From Argentina anserina (lineage: Eukaryota; Streptophyta; Magnoliopsida; Rosales; Rosaceae), in the NCBI RefSeq assembly GCF_933775445.1, contig NW_026089493.1:124001-188000 (forward strand): a stretch of 64,000 nt of DNA, given 5' to 3'. Made by a program: the position numbers and the translations under genes. The notes beneath the pieces were generated by a model. The model was not told the DNA's origin, searched no databases, and worked only from the letters and a program-made list of their open reading frames with translations. This document shows, piece after piece, positions 47,101-60,947 of the stretch. The number at the start of each line of letters is the position of its first letter. Within the stretch, counting starts at the first letter, position 1.

Positions 47101-48480
47101 CAAACTGAGTATCTTTACATCGTTTGCGTATCTTTACTATTCCAATTGTGTATCTTTTCATTTCTCGTTTAAGTATCTTTCTGTAAGGCTTTCTGATGCG
47201 AGTTTCTATTGAATTTGAGAGTTTTGCAAGTGTGGGAGTGTGTTTCCTTCAAACTGAGTATCTTTACATCGTTTGCGTATCTTTACTATTCCAATTGTGT
47301 ATCTTTACATCGTTTGCGTATCTTTACTATTCCAATTGTGTATCTTTACATCGTTTGCGTATCCTTACTATTCCAGTTGTGTATCTTTTCATTTCTCGTT
47401 TGAGTATCTTTCTGTATGGCTTCTGATGCGAGTTTCTATTGTATTTGAGAGTTTTGCAAGTGTGGGAGTGTGTTTCTTTCAAACTGAGTATCTTTACATC
47501 GTTTGCGTATCTTTACTTTTCCAATTGTGTATCTTTACATCGTTTGCGTATCTTTACTATTCCAATTGTGTATCTTTTCATTTCTCGTTTGAGTATCTTT
47601 CTGTAAGGCTTCTGATGCGAGTTTCTATTGTATTTGAGAGTTTTGCAAGTGTGGGAGTGTGTTTCCTTCAAACTGAGTATCTTTACATCGTTTGCGTATC
47701 TTTACTATTCCAATTGTGTATCTTTACATCGTTTGCGTATCTTTACTATTCCAATTGTGTATCTTTTTATTTCTCGTTTGAGTATCTTTCTGTAAGGCTT
47801 CTGATGCGAGTTTCTATTGTATTTGAGAGTTTTGCAAGTGTGGGAGTGTGTTTCTTTCAAACTGAGTATCTTTCCATCGTTTGCGTATCTTTACTATTCC
47901 AATTGTGTATCTTTTCATTTCTCGTTTAAGTATCTTTTTGTAAGGCTTTCTGATGCGAGTTTCTATTGAATTTGAGAGTTTTGCAAGTGTGGAAGTGTGT
48001 TTCTTTCAAACTGAGTATCTTTACATCGTTTGCGTATCTTTACAATTCTAATTGTGTATCTTTACATCGTTTGCGTATCTTTACTATTCCAATTGTTTAT
48101 CTTTTCATTTCTCGTTTGAGTATCTTTCTGTAAGGCTTCTGATGCGAGTTTCTATTGTATTTGAGAGTTTTGCAAGTGTGGGAGTGTGTTTCCTTCAAAC
48201 TGAGTATCTTTACATCGTTTGCGTATCTTTACTATTCCAATTGTGTATCTTTACATCGTTTGCGTATCTTTACTATTCCAATTGTGTATCTTTTTATTTC
48301 TCGTTTGAGTATCTTTCTGTAAGGCTTCTGATGCGAGTTTCTATTGTATTTGAGAGTTTTGCAAGTGTGGGAGTGTGTTTCTTTCAAACTGAGTATCTTT
48401 ACATCGTTTGCGTATCTTTACTATTCCAATTGTGTATCTTTACATCGTTTGCGTATCTTTACTATTCCAATTGTGTATCT
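44127..48480 (+). repeat. 2271-bp tandem HOR pair
   Basis: 44127-46397 and 46398 to about 48.48 kb match at a constant 2271-bp offset. Both carry the CTTTCCATCG marker (45603 and 47874), the TGTGGAAGTG monomer, ATTGTTTATC and AACATCGTTTGC. The second copy runs into the 3069-bp HOR, which shares its last part, so the two HOR types are related by a partial duplication. Confidence 0.85.
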
Positions 48481-51400
48481 TTACTTCGTTTGCGTATCTT
48501 TACTATTCCAATTGTGTATCTTTTCATTTCTCGTTTGAGTATCTTTCTGTAAGGCTTCTGATGCGAGTTTCTATTGTATTTGAGAGTTTTGCAAGTGTGG
48601 GAGTGTGTTTCTTTCAAACTGAGTATCTTTACATCGTTTGCGTATGTTTACTATTCCAATTGTGTATCTTTACATCGTTTGCGTATCTTTACTATTCCAA
48701 TTGTATATCTTTTCATTTCTCGTTTGAGTATCTTTCTGTATGGCTTCTGATGCGAGTTTCTATTGTATTTGAGAGTTTTGCAAGTGTGAGAGTGTGTTTC
48801 TTTCAAACTGAGTATCTTTACATCGTTTGCGTATCTTTACTATTCCAATTGTGTATCTTTTCATTTCTCGTTTAAGTATCTTTCAGTAAGGCTTTCTGAT
48901 GCGAGTTTCTATTGAATTTGAGAGTTTTGCAAGTGTGGGAGTGTGTTTCTTTCAAACTGAGTATCTTTACATCGTTTGCGTATCTTTACAATTCCAATTG
49001 TGTATCTTTACATCGTTTGCGTATCTTTACTATTCCAATTGTGTATCTTTTCATTTCTCGTTTGAGTATCTTTCTGTAAGGCTTCTGATGCGAGTTTCTA
49101 TTGTATTTGAGAGTTTTGCAAGTGTGGGAGTGTGTTTCTTTCAAACTGAGTATCTTTACATCGTTTGCGTATCTTTACTTTTCCAATTGTGTATCTTTAC
49201 ATCGTTTGCGTATCTTTACTATTCCAATTGTGTATCTTTTCATTTCTCGTTTGAGTATCTTTCTGTAAGGCTTTCTGATGCGAGTTTCTATTGTATTTGA
49301 GAGTTTTGCAAGTTTGGGAGTGTGTTTCTTTCAAACTGAGTATCTTTACATCGTTTGCGTATCTTTACTACTCCAATTGTGTATCTTTACATCGTTTGCG
49401 TATCTTTACTATTCCAATTGTATATCTTTTCATTTCTCGTTTGAGTATCTTTCTGTAAGGCTTCTGATGCGAGTTTCTATTGTATTTGAGAGTTTTGCAA
49501 GTGTGGGAGTGTGTTTCCTTCAAACTGAGTATCTTTACATCGTTTGCGTATCTTTACTATTCCAATTGTGTATCTTTACATCGTTTGCGTATCTTTACTA
49601 TTCCAATTGTGTATCTTTTTATTTCTCGTTTGAGTATCTTTCTGTAAGGCTTCTGATGCGAGTTTCTATTGTATTTGAGAGTTTTGCAAGTGTGGGAGTG
49701 TGTTTCTTTCAAACTGAGTATCTTTACATCGTTTGCGTATCTTTACTATTCCAATTGTGTATCTTTACATCGTTTCTGTATCTTTACTATTCCAATTGTG
49801 TATCTTTTCATTTCTCGTTTGAGTATCTTTCTGTAAGGCTTTCTGATGCGAGTTTCTATTGAATTTGAGAGTTTTGCAAGTGTGGGAGTGTGTTTCTTTC
49901 AAACTGAGTATCTTTACATCGTTTGCGTATCTTTACTACTCCAATAGTGTATCTTTACATCGTTTGCGTATCTTTACTATTCCAATTGTGTATCTTTTCA
50001 TTTCTCGTTTGAGTATCTTTCTGTAAGGCTGCTGATGCGAGTTTCTATTGTATTTGAGAGTTTTGCAAGTGTGGGAGTGTGTTTCTTTCAAACTGAGTAT
50101 CTTTACATCGTTTGCGTATGTTTACTATTCCAATTGTGTATCTTTACTTCGTTTGCGTATCTTTACTATTCCAATTGTGTATCTTTTCATTTCTCGTTTG
50201 AGTATCTTTCTGTAAGGCTTCTGATGCGAGTTTCTATTGTATTTGAGAGTTTTGCAAGTTTGGGAGTGTGTTTCTTTCAAACTGAGTATCTTTACATCGT
50301 TTGCGTATCTTTACTATTCCAATTGTGTATCTTTACATCGTTTGCGTATCTTTACTATTCCAATTGTGTATCTTTACATCGTTTGCGTATCTTTACTATT
50401 CCAATTGTGTATCTTTACATCGTTTGCGTATCCTTACTATTCCAGTTGTGTATCTTTTCATTTCTCGTTTGAGTATCTTTCTGTATGGCTTCTGATGCGA
50501 GTTTCTATTGTATTTGAGAGTTTTGCAAGTGTGGGAGTGTGTTTCTTTCAAACTGAGTATCTTTACATCGTTTGCGTATCTTTACTATTCCAATTGTGTA
50601 TCTTTACATCGTTTGCGTATCTTTACTATTCCAATTGTGTATCTTTTCATTTCTCGTTTGAGTATCTTTCTGTAAGGCTTCTGATGCGAGTTTCTATTGT
50701 ATTTGAGAGTTTTGCAAGTGTGGGAGTGTGTTTCCTTCAAACTGAGTATCTTTACATCGTTTGCGTATCTTTACTATTCCAATTGTGTATCTTTACATCG
50801 TTTGCGTATCTTTACTATTCCAATTGTGTATCTTTTTATTTCTCGTTTGAGTATCTTTCTGTAAGGCTTCTGATGCGAGTTTCTATTGTATTTGAGAGTT
50901 TTGCAAGTGTGGGAGTGTGTTTCTTTCAAACTGAGTATCTTTCCATCGTTTGCGTATCTTTACTATTCCAATTGTGTATCTTTTCATTTCTCGTTTAAGT
51001 ATCTTTTTGTAAGGCTTTCTGATGCGAGTTTCTATTGAATTTGAGAGTTTTGCAAGTGTGGAAGTGTGTTTCTTTCAAACTGAGTATCTTTACATCGTTT
51101 GCGTATCTTTACAATTCTAATTGTGTATCTTTACATCGTTTGCGTATCTTTACTATTCCAATTGTTTATCTTTTCATTTCTCGTTTGAGTATCTTTCTGT
51201 AAGGCTTCTGATGCGAGTTTCTATTGTATTTGAGAGTTTTGCAAGTGTGGGAGTGTGTTTCCTTCAAACTGAGTATCTTTACATCGTTTGCGTATCTTTA
51301 CTATTCCAATTGTGTATCTTTACATCGTTTGCGTATCTTTACTATTCCAATTGTGTATCTTTTTATTTCTCGTTTGAGTATCTTTCTGTAAGGCTTCTGA

Positions 51401-54400
51401 TGCGAGTTTCTATTGTATTTGAGAGTTTTGCAAGTGTGGGAGTGTGTTTCTTTCAAACTGAGTATCTTTACATCGTTTGCGTATCTTTACTATTCCAATT
51501 GTGTATCTTTACATCGTTTGCGTATCTTTACTATTCCAATTGTGTATCTTTACTTCGTTTGCGTATCTTTACTATTCCAATTGTGTATCTTTTCATTTCT
51601 CGTTTGAGTATCTTTCTGTAAGGCTTCTGATGCGAGTTTCTATTGTATTTGAGAGTTTTGCAAGTGTGGGAGTGTGTTTCTTTCAAACTGAGTATCTTTA
51701 CATCGTTTGCGTATGTTTACTATTCCAATTGTGTATCTTTACATCGTTTGCGTATCTTTACTATTCCAATTGTATATCTTTTCATTTCTCGTTTGAGTAT
51801 CTTTCTGTATGGCTTCTGATGCGAGTTTCTATTGTATTTGAGAGTTTTGCAAGTGTGAGAGTGTGTTTCTTTCAAACTGAGTATCTTTACATCGTTTGCG
51901 TATCTTTACTATTCCAATTGTGTATCTTTTCATTTCTCGTTTAAGTATCTTTCAGTAAGGCTTTCTGATGCGAGTTTCTATTGAATTTGAGAGTTTTGCA
52001 AGTGTGGGAGTGTGTTTCTTTCAAACTGAGTATCTTTACATCGTTTGCGTATCTTTACAATTCCAATTGTGTATCTTTACATCGTTTGCGTATCTTTACT
52101 ATTCCAATTGTGTATCTTTTCATTTCTCGTTTGAGTATCTTTCTGTAAGGCTTCTGATGCGAGTTTCTATTGTATTTGAGAGTTTTGCAAGTGTGGGAGT
52201 GTGTTTCTTTCAAACTGAGTATCTTTACATCGTTTGCGTATCTTTACTTTTCCAATTGTGTATCTTTACATCGTTTGCGTATCTTTACTATTCCAATTGT
52301 GTATCTTTTCATTTCTCGTTTGAGTATCTTTCTGTAAGGCTTTCTGATGCGAGTTTCTATTGTATTTGAGAGTTTTGCAAGTTTGGGAGTGTGTTTCTTT
52401 CAAACTGAGTATCTTTACATCGTTTGCGTATCTTTACTACTCCAATTGTGTATCTTTACATCGTTTGCGTATCTTTACTATTCCAATTGTATATCTTTTC
52501 ATTTCTCGTTTGAGTATCTTTCTGTAAGGCTTCTGATGCGAGTTTCTATTGTATTTGAGAGTTTTGCAAGTGTGGGAGTGTGTTTCCTTCAAACTGAGTA
52601 TCTTTACATCGTTTGCGTATCTTTACTATTCCAATTGTGTATCTTTACATCGTTTGCGTATCTTTACTATTCCAATTGTGTATCTTTTTATTTCTCGTTT
52701 GAGTATCTTTCTGTAAGGCTTCTGATGCGAGTTTCTATTGTATTTGAGAGTTTTGCAAGTGTGGGAGTGTGTTTTTTTCAAACTGAGTATCTTTACATCG
52801 TTTGCGTATCTTTACTATTCCAATTGTGTATCTTTACATCGTTTCTGTATCTTTACTATTCCAATTGTGTATCTTTTCATTTCTCGTTTGAGTATCTTTC
52901 TGTAAGGCTTTCTGATGCGAGTTTCTATTGAATTTGAGAGTTTTGCAAGTGTGGGAGTGTGTTTCTTTCAAACTGAGTATCTTTACATCGTTTGCGTATC
53001 TTTACTACTCCAATAGTGTATCTTTACATCGTTTGCGTATCTTTACTATTCCAATTGTGTATCTTTTCATTTCTCGTTTGAGTATCTTTCTGTAAGGCTG
53101 CTGATGCGAGTTTCTATTGTATTTAAGAGTTTTGCAAGTGTGGGAGTGTGTTTCTTTCAAACTGAGTATCTTTACATCGTTTGCGTATGTTTACTATTCC
53201 AATTGTGTATCTTTACTTCGTTTGCGTATCTTTACTATTCCAATTGTGTATCTTTTCATTTCTCGTTTGAGTATCTTTCTGTAAGGCTTCTGATGCGAGT
53301 TTCTATTGTATTTGAGAGTTTTGCAAGTTTGGGAGTGTGTTTCTTTCAAACTGAGTATCTTTACATCGTTTGCGTATCTTTACTATTCCAATTGTGTATC
53401 TTTACATCGTTTGCGTATCTTTACTATTCCAATTGTGTATCTTTACATCGTTTGCGTATCTTTACTATTCCAATTGTGTATCTTTACATCGTTTGCGTAT
53501 CCTTACTATTCCAGTTGTGTATCTTTTCATTTCTCGTTTGAGTATCTTTCTGTATGGCTTCTGATGCGAGTTTCTATTGTATTTGAGAGTTTTGCAAGTG
53601 TGGGAGTGTGTTTCTTTCAAACTGAGTATCTTTACATCGTTTGCGTATCTTTACTTTTCCAATTGTGTATCTTTACATCGTTTGCGTATCTTTACTATTC
53701 CAATTGTGTATCTTTTCATTTCTCGTTTGAGTATCTTTCTGTAAGGCTTCTGATGCGAGTTTCTATTGTATTTGAGAGTTTTGCAAGTGTGGGAGTGTGT
53801 TTCCTTCAAACTGAGTATCTTTACATCGTTTGCGTATCTTTACTATTCCAATTGTGTATCTTTACATCGTTTGCGTATCTTTACTATTCCAATTGTGTAT
53901 CTTTTTATTTCTCGTTTGAGTATCTTTCTGTAAGGCTTCTGATGCGAGTTTCTATTGTATTTGAGAGTTTTGCAAGTGTGGGAGTGTGTTTCTTTCAAAC
54001 TGAGTATCTTTCCATCGTTTGCGTATCTTTACTATTCCAATTGTGTATCTTTTCATTTCTCGTTTAAGTATCTTTTTGTAAGGCTTTCTGATGCGAGTTT
54101 CTATTGAATTTGAGAGTTTTGCAAGTGTGGAAGTGTGTTTCTTTCAAACTGAGTATCTTTACATCGTTTGCGTATCTTTACAATTCTAATTGTGTATCTT
54201 TACATCGTTTGCGTATCTTTACTATTCCAATTGTTTATCTTTTCATTTCTCGTTTGAGTATCTTTCTGTAAGGCTTCTGATGCGAGTTTCTATTGTATTT
54301 GAGAGTTTTGCAAGTGTGGGAGTGTGTTTCCTTCAAACTGAGTATCTTTACATCGTTTGCGTATCTTTACTATTCCAATTGTGTATCTTTACATCGTTTG

Positions 54401-57400
54401 CGTATCTTTACTATTCCAATTGTGTATCTTTTTATTTCTCGTTTGAGTATCTTTCTGTAAGGCTTCTGATGCGAGTTTCTATTGTATTTGAGAGTTTTGC
54501 AAGTGTGGGAGTGTGTTTCTTTCAAACTGAGTATCTTTACATCGTTTGCGTATCTTTACTATTCCAATTGTGTATCTTTACATCGTTTGCGTATCTTTAC
54601 TATTCCAATTGTGTATCTTTACATCGTTTGCGTATCTTTACTATTCCAATTGTGTATCTTTTCATTTCTCGTTTGAGTATCTTTCTGTAAGGCTTCTGAT
54701 GCGAGTTTCTATTGTATTTGAGAGTTTTGCAAGTGTGGGAGTGTGTTTCTTTCAAACTGAGTATCTTTACATCGTTTGCGTATGTTTACTATTCCAATTG
54801 TGTATCTTTACATCGTTTGCGTATCTTTACTATTCCAATTGTATATCTTTTCATTTCTCGTTTGAGTATCTTTCTGTATGGCTTCTGATGCGAGTTTCTA
54901 TTGTATTTGAGAGTTTTGCAAGTGTGAGAGTGTGTTTCTTTCAAACTGAGTATCTTTACATCGTTTGCGTATCTTTACTATTCCAATTGTGTATCTTTTC
55001 ATTTCTCGTTTAAGTATCTTTCAGTAAGGCTTTCTGATGCGAGTTTCTATTGAATTTGAGAGTTTTGCAAGTGTGGGAGTGTGTTTCTTTCAAACTGAGT
55101 ATCTTTACATCGTTTGCGTATCTTTACAATTCCAATTGTGTATCTTTACATCGTTTGCGTATCTTTACTATTCCAATTGTGTATCTTTTCATTTCTCGTT
55201 TGAGTATCTTTCTGTAAGGCTTCTGATGCGAGTTTCTATTGTATTTGAGAGTTTTGCAAGTGTGGGAGTGTGTTTCTTTCAAACTGAGTATCTTTACATC
55301 GTTTGCGTATCTTTACTTTTCCAATTGTGTATCTTTACATCGTTTGCGTATCTTTACTATTCCAATTGTGTATCTTTTCATTTCTCGTTTGAGTATCTTT
55401 CTGTAAGGCTTTCTGATGCGAGTTTCTATTGTATTTGAGAGTTTTGCAAGTTTGGGAGTGTGTTTCTTTCAAACTGAGTATCTTTACATCGTTTGCGTAT
55501 CTTTACTACTCCAATTGTGTATCTTTACATCGTTTGCGTATCTTTACTATTCCAATTGTATATCTTTTCATTTCTCGTTTGAGTATCTTTCTGTAAGGCT
55601 TCTGATGCGAGTTTCTATTGTATTTGAGAGTTTTGCAAGTGTGGGAGTGTGTTTCCTTCAAACTGAGTATCTTTACATCGTTTGCGTATCTTTACTATTC
55701 CAATTGTGTATCTTTACATCGTTTGCGTATCTTTACGATTCCAATTGTGTATCTTTTTATTTCTCGTTTGAGTATCTTTCTGTAAGGCTTCTGATGCGAG
55801 TTTCTATTGTATTTGAGAGTTTTGCAAGTGTGGGAGTGTGTTTCTTTCAAACTGAGTATCTTTACATCGTTTGCGTATCTTTACTATTCCAATTGTGTAT
55901 CTTTACATCGTTTCTGTATCTTTACTATTCCAATTGTGTATCTTTTCATTTCTCGTTTGAGTATCTTTCTGTAAGGCTTTCTGATGCGAGTTTCTATTGA
56001 ATTTGAGAGTTTTGCAAGTGTGGGAGTGTGTTTCTTTCAAACTGAGTATCTTTACATCGTTTGCGTATCTTTACTATTCCAATTGTGTATCTTTACATCG
56101 TTTGCGTATCTTTACTATTCCAATTGTGTATCTTTACATCGTTTGCGTATCTTTACTATTCCAATTGTGTATCTTTACATCGTTTGCGTATCCTTACTAT
56201 TCCAGTTGTGTATCTTTTCATTTCTCGTTTGAGTATCTTTCTGTATGGCTTCTGATGCGAGTTTCTATTGTATTTGAGAGTTTTGCAAGTGTGGGAGTGT
56301 GTTTCTTTCAAACTGAGTATCTTTACATCGTTTGCGTATCTTTACTTTTCCAATTGTGTATCTTTACATCGTTTGCGTATCTTTACTATTCCAATTGTGT
56401 ATCTTTTCATTTCTCGTTTGAGTATCTTTCTGTAAGGCTTCTGATGCGAGTTTCTATTGTATTTGAGAGTTTTGCAAGTGTGGGAGTGTGTTTCCTTCAA
56501 ACTGAGTATCTTTACATCGTTTGCGTATCTTTACTATTCCAATTGTGTATCTTTACATCGTTTGCGTATCTTTACTATTCCAATTGTGTATCTTTTTATT
56601 TCTCGTTTGAGTATCTTTCTGTAAGGCTTCTGATGCGAGTTTCTATTGTATTTGAGAGTTTTGCAAGTGTGGGAGTGTGTTTCTTTCAAACTGAGTATCT
56701 TTCCATCGTTTGCGTATCTTTACTATTCCAATTGTGTATCTTTTCATTTCTCGTTTAAGTATCTTTTTGTAAGGCTTTCTGATGCGAGTTTCTATTGAAT
56801 TTGAGAGTTTTGCAAGTGTGGAAGTGTGTTTCTTTCAAACTGAGTATCTTTACATCGTTTGCGTATCTTTACAATTCTAATTGTGTATCTTTACATCGTT
56901 TGCGTATCTTTACTATTCCAATTGTTTATCTTTTCATTTCTCGTTTGAGTATCTTTCTGTAAGGCTTCTGATGCGAGTTTCTATTGTATTTGAGAGTTTT
57001 GCAAGTGTGGGAGTGTGTTTCCTTCAAACTGAGTATCTTTACATCGTTTGCGTATCTTTACTATTCCAATTGTGTATCTTTACATCGTTTGCGTATCTTT
57101 ACTATTCCAATTGTGTATCTTTTTATTTCTCGTTTGAGTATCTTTCTGTAAGGCTTCTGATGCGAGTTTCTATTGTATTTGAGAGTTTTGCAAGTGTGGG
57201 AGTGTGTTTCTTTCAAACTGAGTATCTTTACATCGTTTGCGTATCTTTACTATTCCAATTGTGTATCTTTACATCGTTTGCGTATCTTTACTATTCCAAT
57301 TGTGTATCTTTACTTCGTTTGCGTATCTTTACTATTCCAATTGTGTATCTTTTCATTTCTCGTTTGAGTATCTTTCTGTAAGGCTTCTGATGCGAGTTTC

Positions 57401-60400
57401 TATTGTATTTGAGAGTTTTGCAAGTGTGGGAGTGTGTTTCTTTCAAACTGAGTATCTTTACATCGTTTGCGTATGTTTACTATTCCAATTGTGTATCTTT
57501 ACATCGTTTGCGTATCTTTACTATTCCAATTGTATATCTTTTCATTTCTCGTTTGAGTATCTTTCTGTATGGCTTCTGATGCGAGTTTCTATTGTATTTG
57601 AGAGTTTTGCAAGTGTGAGAGTGTGTTTCTTTCAAACTGAGTATCTTTACATCGTTTGCGTATCTTTACTATTCCAATTGTGTATCTTTTCATTTCTCGT
57701 TTAAGTATCTTTCAGTAAGGCTTTCTGATGCGAGTTTCTATTGAATTTGAGAGTTTTGCAAGTGTGGGAGTGTGTTTCTTTCAAACTGAGTATCTTTACA
57801 TCGTTTGCGTATCTTTACAATTCCAATTGTGTATCTTTACATCGTTTGCGTATCTTTACTATTCCAATTGTGTATCTTTTCATTTCTCGTTTGAGTATCT
57901 TTCTGTAAGGCTTCTGATGCGAGTTTCTATTGTATTTGAGAGTTTTGCAAGTGTGGGAGTGTGTTTCTTTCAAACTGAGTATCTTTACATCGTTTGCGTA
58001 TCTTTACTTTTCCAATTGTGTATCTTTACATCGTTTGCGTATCTTTACTATTCCAATTGTGTATCTTTTCATTTCTCGTTTGAGTATCTTTCTGTAAGGC
58101 TTTCTGATGCGAGTTTCTATTGTATTTGAGAGTTTTGCAAGTTTGGGAGTGTGTTTCTTTCAAACTGAGTATCTTTACATCGTTTGCGTATCTTTACTAC
58201 TCCAATTGTGTATCTTTACATCGTTTGCGTATCTTTACTATTCCAATTGTATATCTTTTCATTTCTCGTTTGAGTATCTTTCTGTAAGGCTTCTGATGCG
58301 AGTTTCTATTGTATTTGAGAGTTTTGCAAGTGTGGGAGTGTGTTTCCTTCAAACTGAGTATCTTTACATCGTTTGCGTATCTTTACTATTCCAATTGTGT
58401 ATCTTTACATCGTTTGCGTATCTTTACTATTCCAATTGTGTATCTTTTTATTTCTCGTTTGAGTATCTTTCTGTAAGGCTTCTGATGCGAGTTTCTATTG
58501 TATTTGAGAGTTTTGCAAGTGTGGGAGTGTGTTTCTTTCAAACTGAGTATCTTTACATCGTTTGCGTATCTTTACTATTCCAATTGTGTATCTTTACATC
58601 GTTTCTGTATCTTTACTATTCCAATTGTGTATCTTTTCATTTCTCGTTTGAGTATCTTTCTGTAAGGCTTTCTGATGCGAGTTTCTATTGAATTTGAGAG
58701 TTTTGCAAGTGTGGGAGTGTGTTTCTTTCAAACTGAGTATCTTTACATCGTTTGCGTATCTTTACTACTCCAATAGTGTATCTTTACATCGTTTGCGTAT
58801 CTTTACTATTCCAATTGTGTATCTTTTCATTTCTCGTTTGAGTATCTTTCTGTAAGGCTGCTGATGCGAGTTTCTATTGTATTTAAGAGTTTTGTAAGTG
58901 TGGGAGTGTGTTTCTTTCAAACTGAGTATCTTTACATCGTTTGCGTATGTTTACTATTCCAATTGTGTATCTTTACTTCGTTTGCGTATCTTTACTATTC
59001 CAATTGTGTATCTTTTCATTTCTCGTTTGAGTATCTTTCTGTAAGGCTTCTGATGCGAGTTTCTATTGTATTTGAGAGTTTTGCAAGTTTGGGAGTGTGT
59101 TTCTTTCAAACTGAGTATCTTTACATCGTTTGCGTATCTTTACTATTCCAATTGTGTATCTTTACATCGTTTGCGTATCTTTACTATTCCAATTGTGTAT
59201 CTTTACTTCGTTTGCGTATCTTTACTATTCCAATTGTGTATCTTTACATCGTTTGCGTATCTTTACTATTCCAATTGTGTATCTTTTCATTTCTCGTTTG
59301 AGTATCTTTTTGTAAGGCTGCTGATGCGAGTTTCTATTGTATTTAAGAGTTTCGCAAGTGTGGGAGTGTGTTTCTTTCAAACTGAGTATCTTTACATCGT
59401 TTGCGTATGTTTACTATTCCAATTGTGTATCTTTACTTCGTTTGCGTATCTTTACTATTCCAATTGTGTATCTTTTCATTTCTCGTTTGAGTATCTTTCT
59501 GTAAGGCTTCTGATGCGAGTTTCTATTGTATTTGAGAGTTTTGCAAGTTTGGGAGTGTGTTTCTTTCAAACTGAGTATCTTTACATCGTTTGCGTATCTT
59601 TACTATTCCAATTGTGTATCTTTTCATTTCTCGTTTAAGTATCTTTCAGTAAGGCTTTCTGATGCGAGTTTCTATTGAATTTGAGAGTTTTGCAAGTGTG
59701 GGAGTGTGTTTCTTTCAAACTGAGTATCTTTACATCGTTTGCGTATCTTTACTATTCCAATTGTGTATCTTTACATCGTTTGCGTATCTTTACTATTCCA
59801 ATTGTGTATCTTTTTATTTCTCGTTTGAGTATCTTTCTGTAAGGCTTCTGATGCGAGTTTCTATTGTATTTGAGAGTTTTGCAAGTGTGGGAGTGTGTTT
59901 CTTTCAAACTGAGTATCTTTACATCGTTTGCGTATCTTTACTACTCCAATAGTGTATCTTTACATCGTTTGCGTATCTTTACTATTCCAATTGTGTATCT
60001 TTTCATTTCTCGTTTGAGTATCTTTCTGTAAGGCTGCTGATGCGAGTTTCTATTGTATTTAAGAGTTTTGCAAGTGTGGGAGTGTGTTTCTTTCAAACTG
60101 AGTATCTTTACATCGTTTGCGTATGTTTACTATTCCAATTGTGTATCTTTACTTCGTTTGCGTATCTTTACTATTCCAATTGTGTATCTTTTCATTTCTC
60201 GTTTGAGTATCTTTCTGTAAGGCTTCTGATGCGAGTTTCTATTGTATTTGAGAGTTTTGCAAGTTTGGGAGTGTGTTTCTTTCAAACTGAGTATCTTTAC
60301 ATCGTTTGCGTATCTTTACTATTCCAATTGTGTATCTTTACATCGTTTGCGTATCTTTACTATTCCAATTGTGTATCTTTACTTCGTTTGCGTATCTTTA

Positions 60401-60947
60401 CTATTCCAATTGTGTATCTTTACATCGTTTGCGTATCTTTACTATTCCAATTGTGTATCTTTTCATTTCTCGTTTGAGTATCTTTTTGTAAGGCTGCTGA
60501 TGCGAGTTTCTATTGTATTTAAGAGTTTCGCAAGTGTGGGAGTGTGTTTCTTTCAAACTGAGTATCTTTACATCGTTTGCGTATGTTTACTATTCCAATT
60601 GTGTATCTTTACTTCGTTTGCGTATCTTTACTATTCCAATTGTGTATCTTTTCATTTCTCGTTTGAGTATCTTTCTGTAAGGCTTCTGATGCGAGTTTCT
60701 ATTGTATTTGAGAGTTTTGCAAGTGTGGGAGTGTGTTTCCTTCAAACTGAGTATCTTTACATCGTTTGCGTATCTTTACTATTCTAATTGTGTATCTTTA
60801 CATCGTTTGCGTATCTTTACTATTCCAATTGTGTATCTTTTTATTTCTCGTTTGAGTATCTTTCTGTAAGGCTTCTGATGCGAGTTTCTATTGTATTTGA
60901 GAGTTTTGCAAGTGTGGGAGTGTGTTTCTTTCAAACTGAGTATCTTT
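47874..60947 (+). repeat. Satellite domain E: 3069-bp HOR
   Basis: The CTTTCCATCG marker occurs at 47874, 50943, 54012, 56703 and 60948, with spacings of 3069, 3069, 2691 and 4245 bp. The first two units have about 16 monomers each in the same order. Private variants recur at the same offsets: GTGTGAGAGTG, CTTTCAGTAAGG, AAGTTTGGGAG, CTACTCCAATAGTG and GGCTGCTGATG. By eye, adjacent copies differ at only a few positions per 3 kb. The 2691-bp unit lacks 378 bp (two 189-bp monomers); the 4245-bp unit gained 1176 bp. This is the most homogenised part of the window. Confidence 0.9.
58730..60721 (+). repeat. 1176-bp internal duplication in the last full 3069-bp unit
   Basis: About 58730-59545 and 59906-60721 match at a 1176-bp offset. 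Both contain the CTACTCCAATAGTG monomer, two GGCTGCTGATG monomers 460 bp apart (58863/59323 and 60039/60499), TTTAAGAG and CTTTACTTCGTTTGCG. The duplication accounts for the extended 4245-bp unit. The same sequence occurs once more from about 62.98 kb. Confidence 0.85.
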
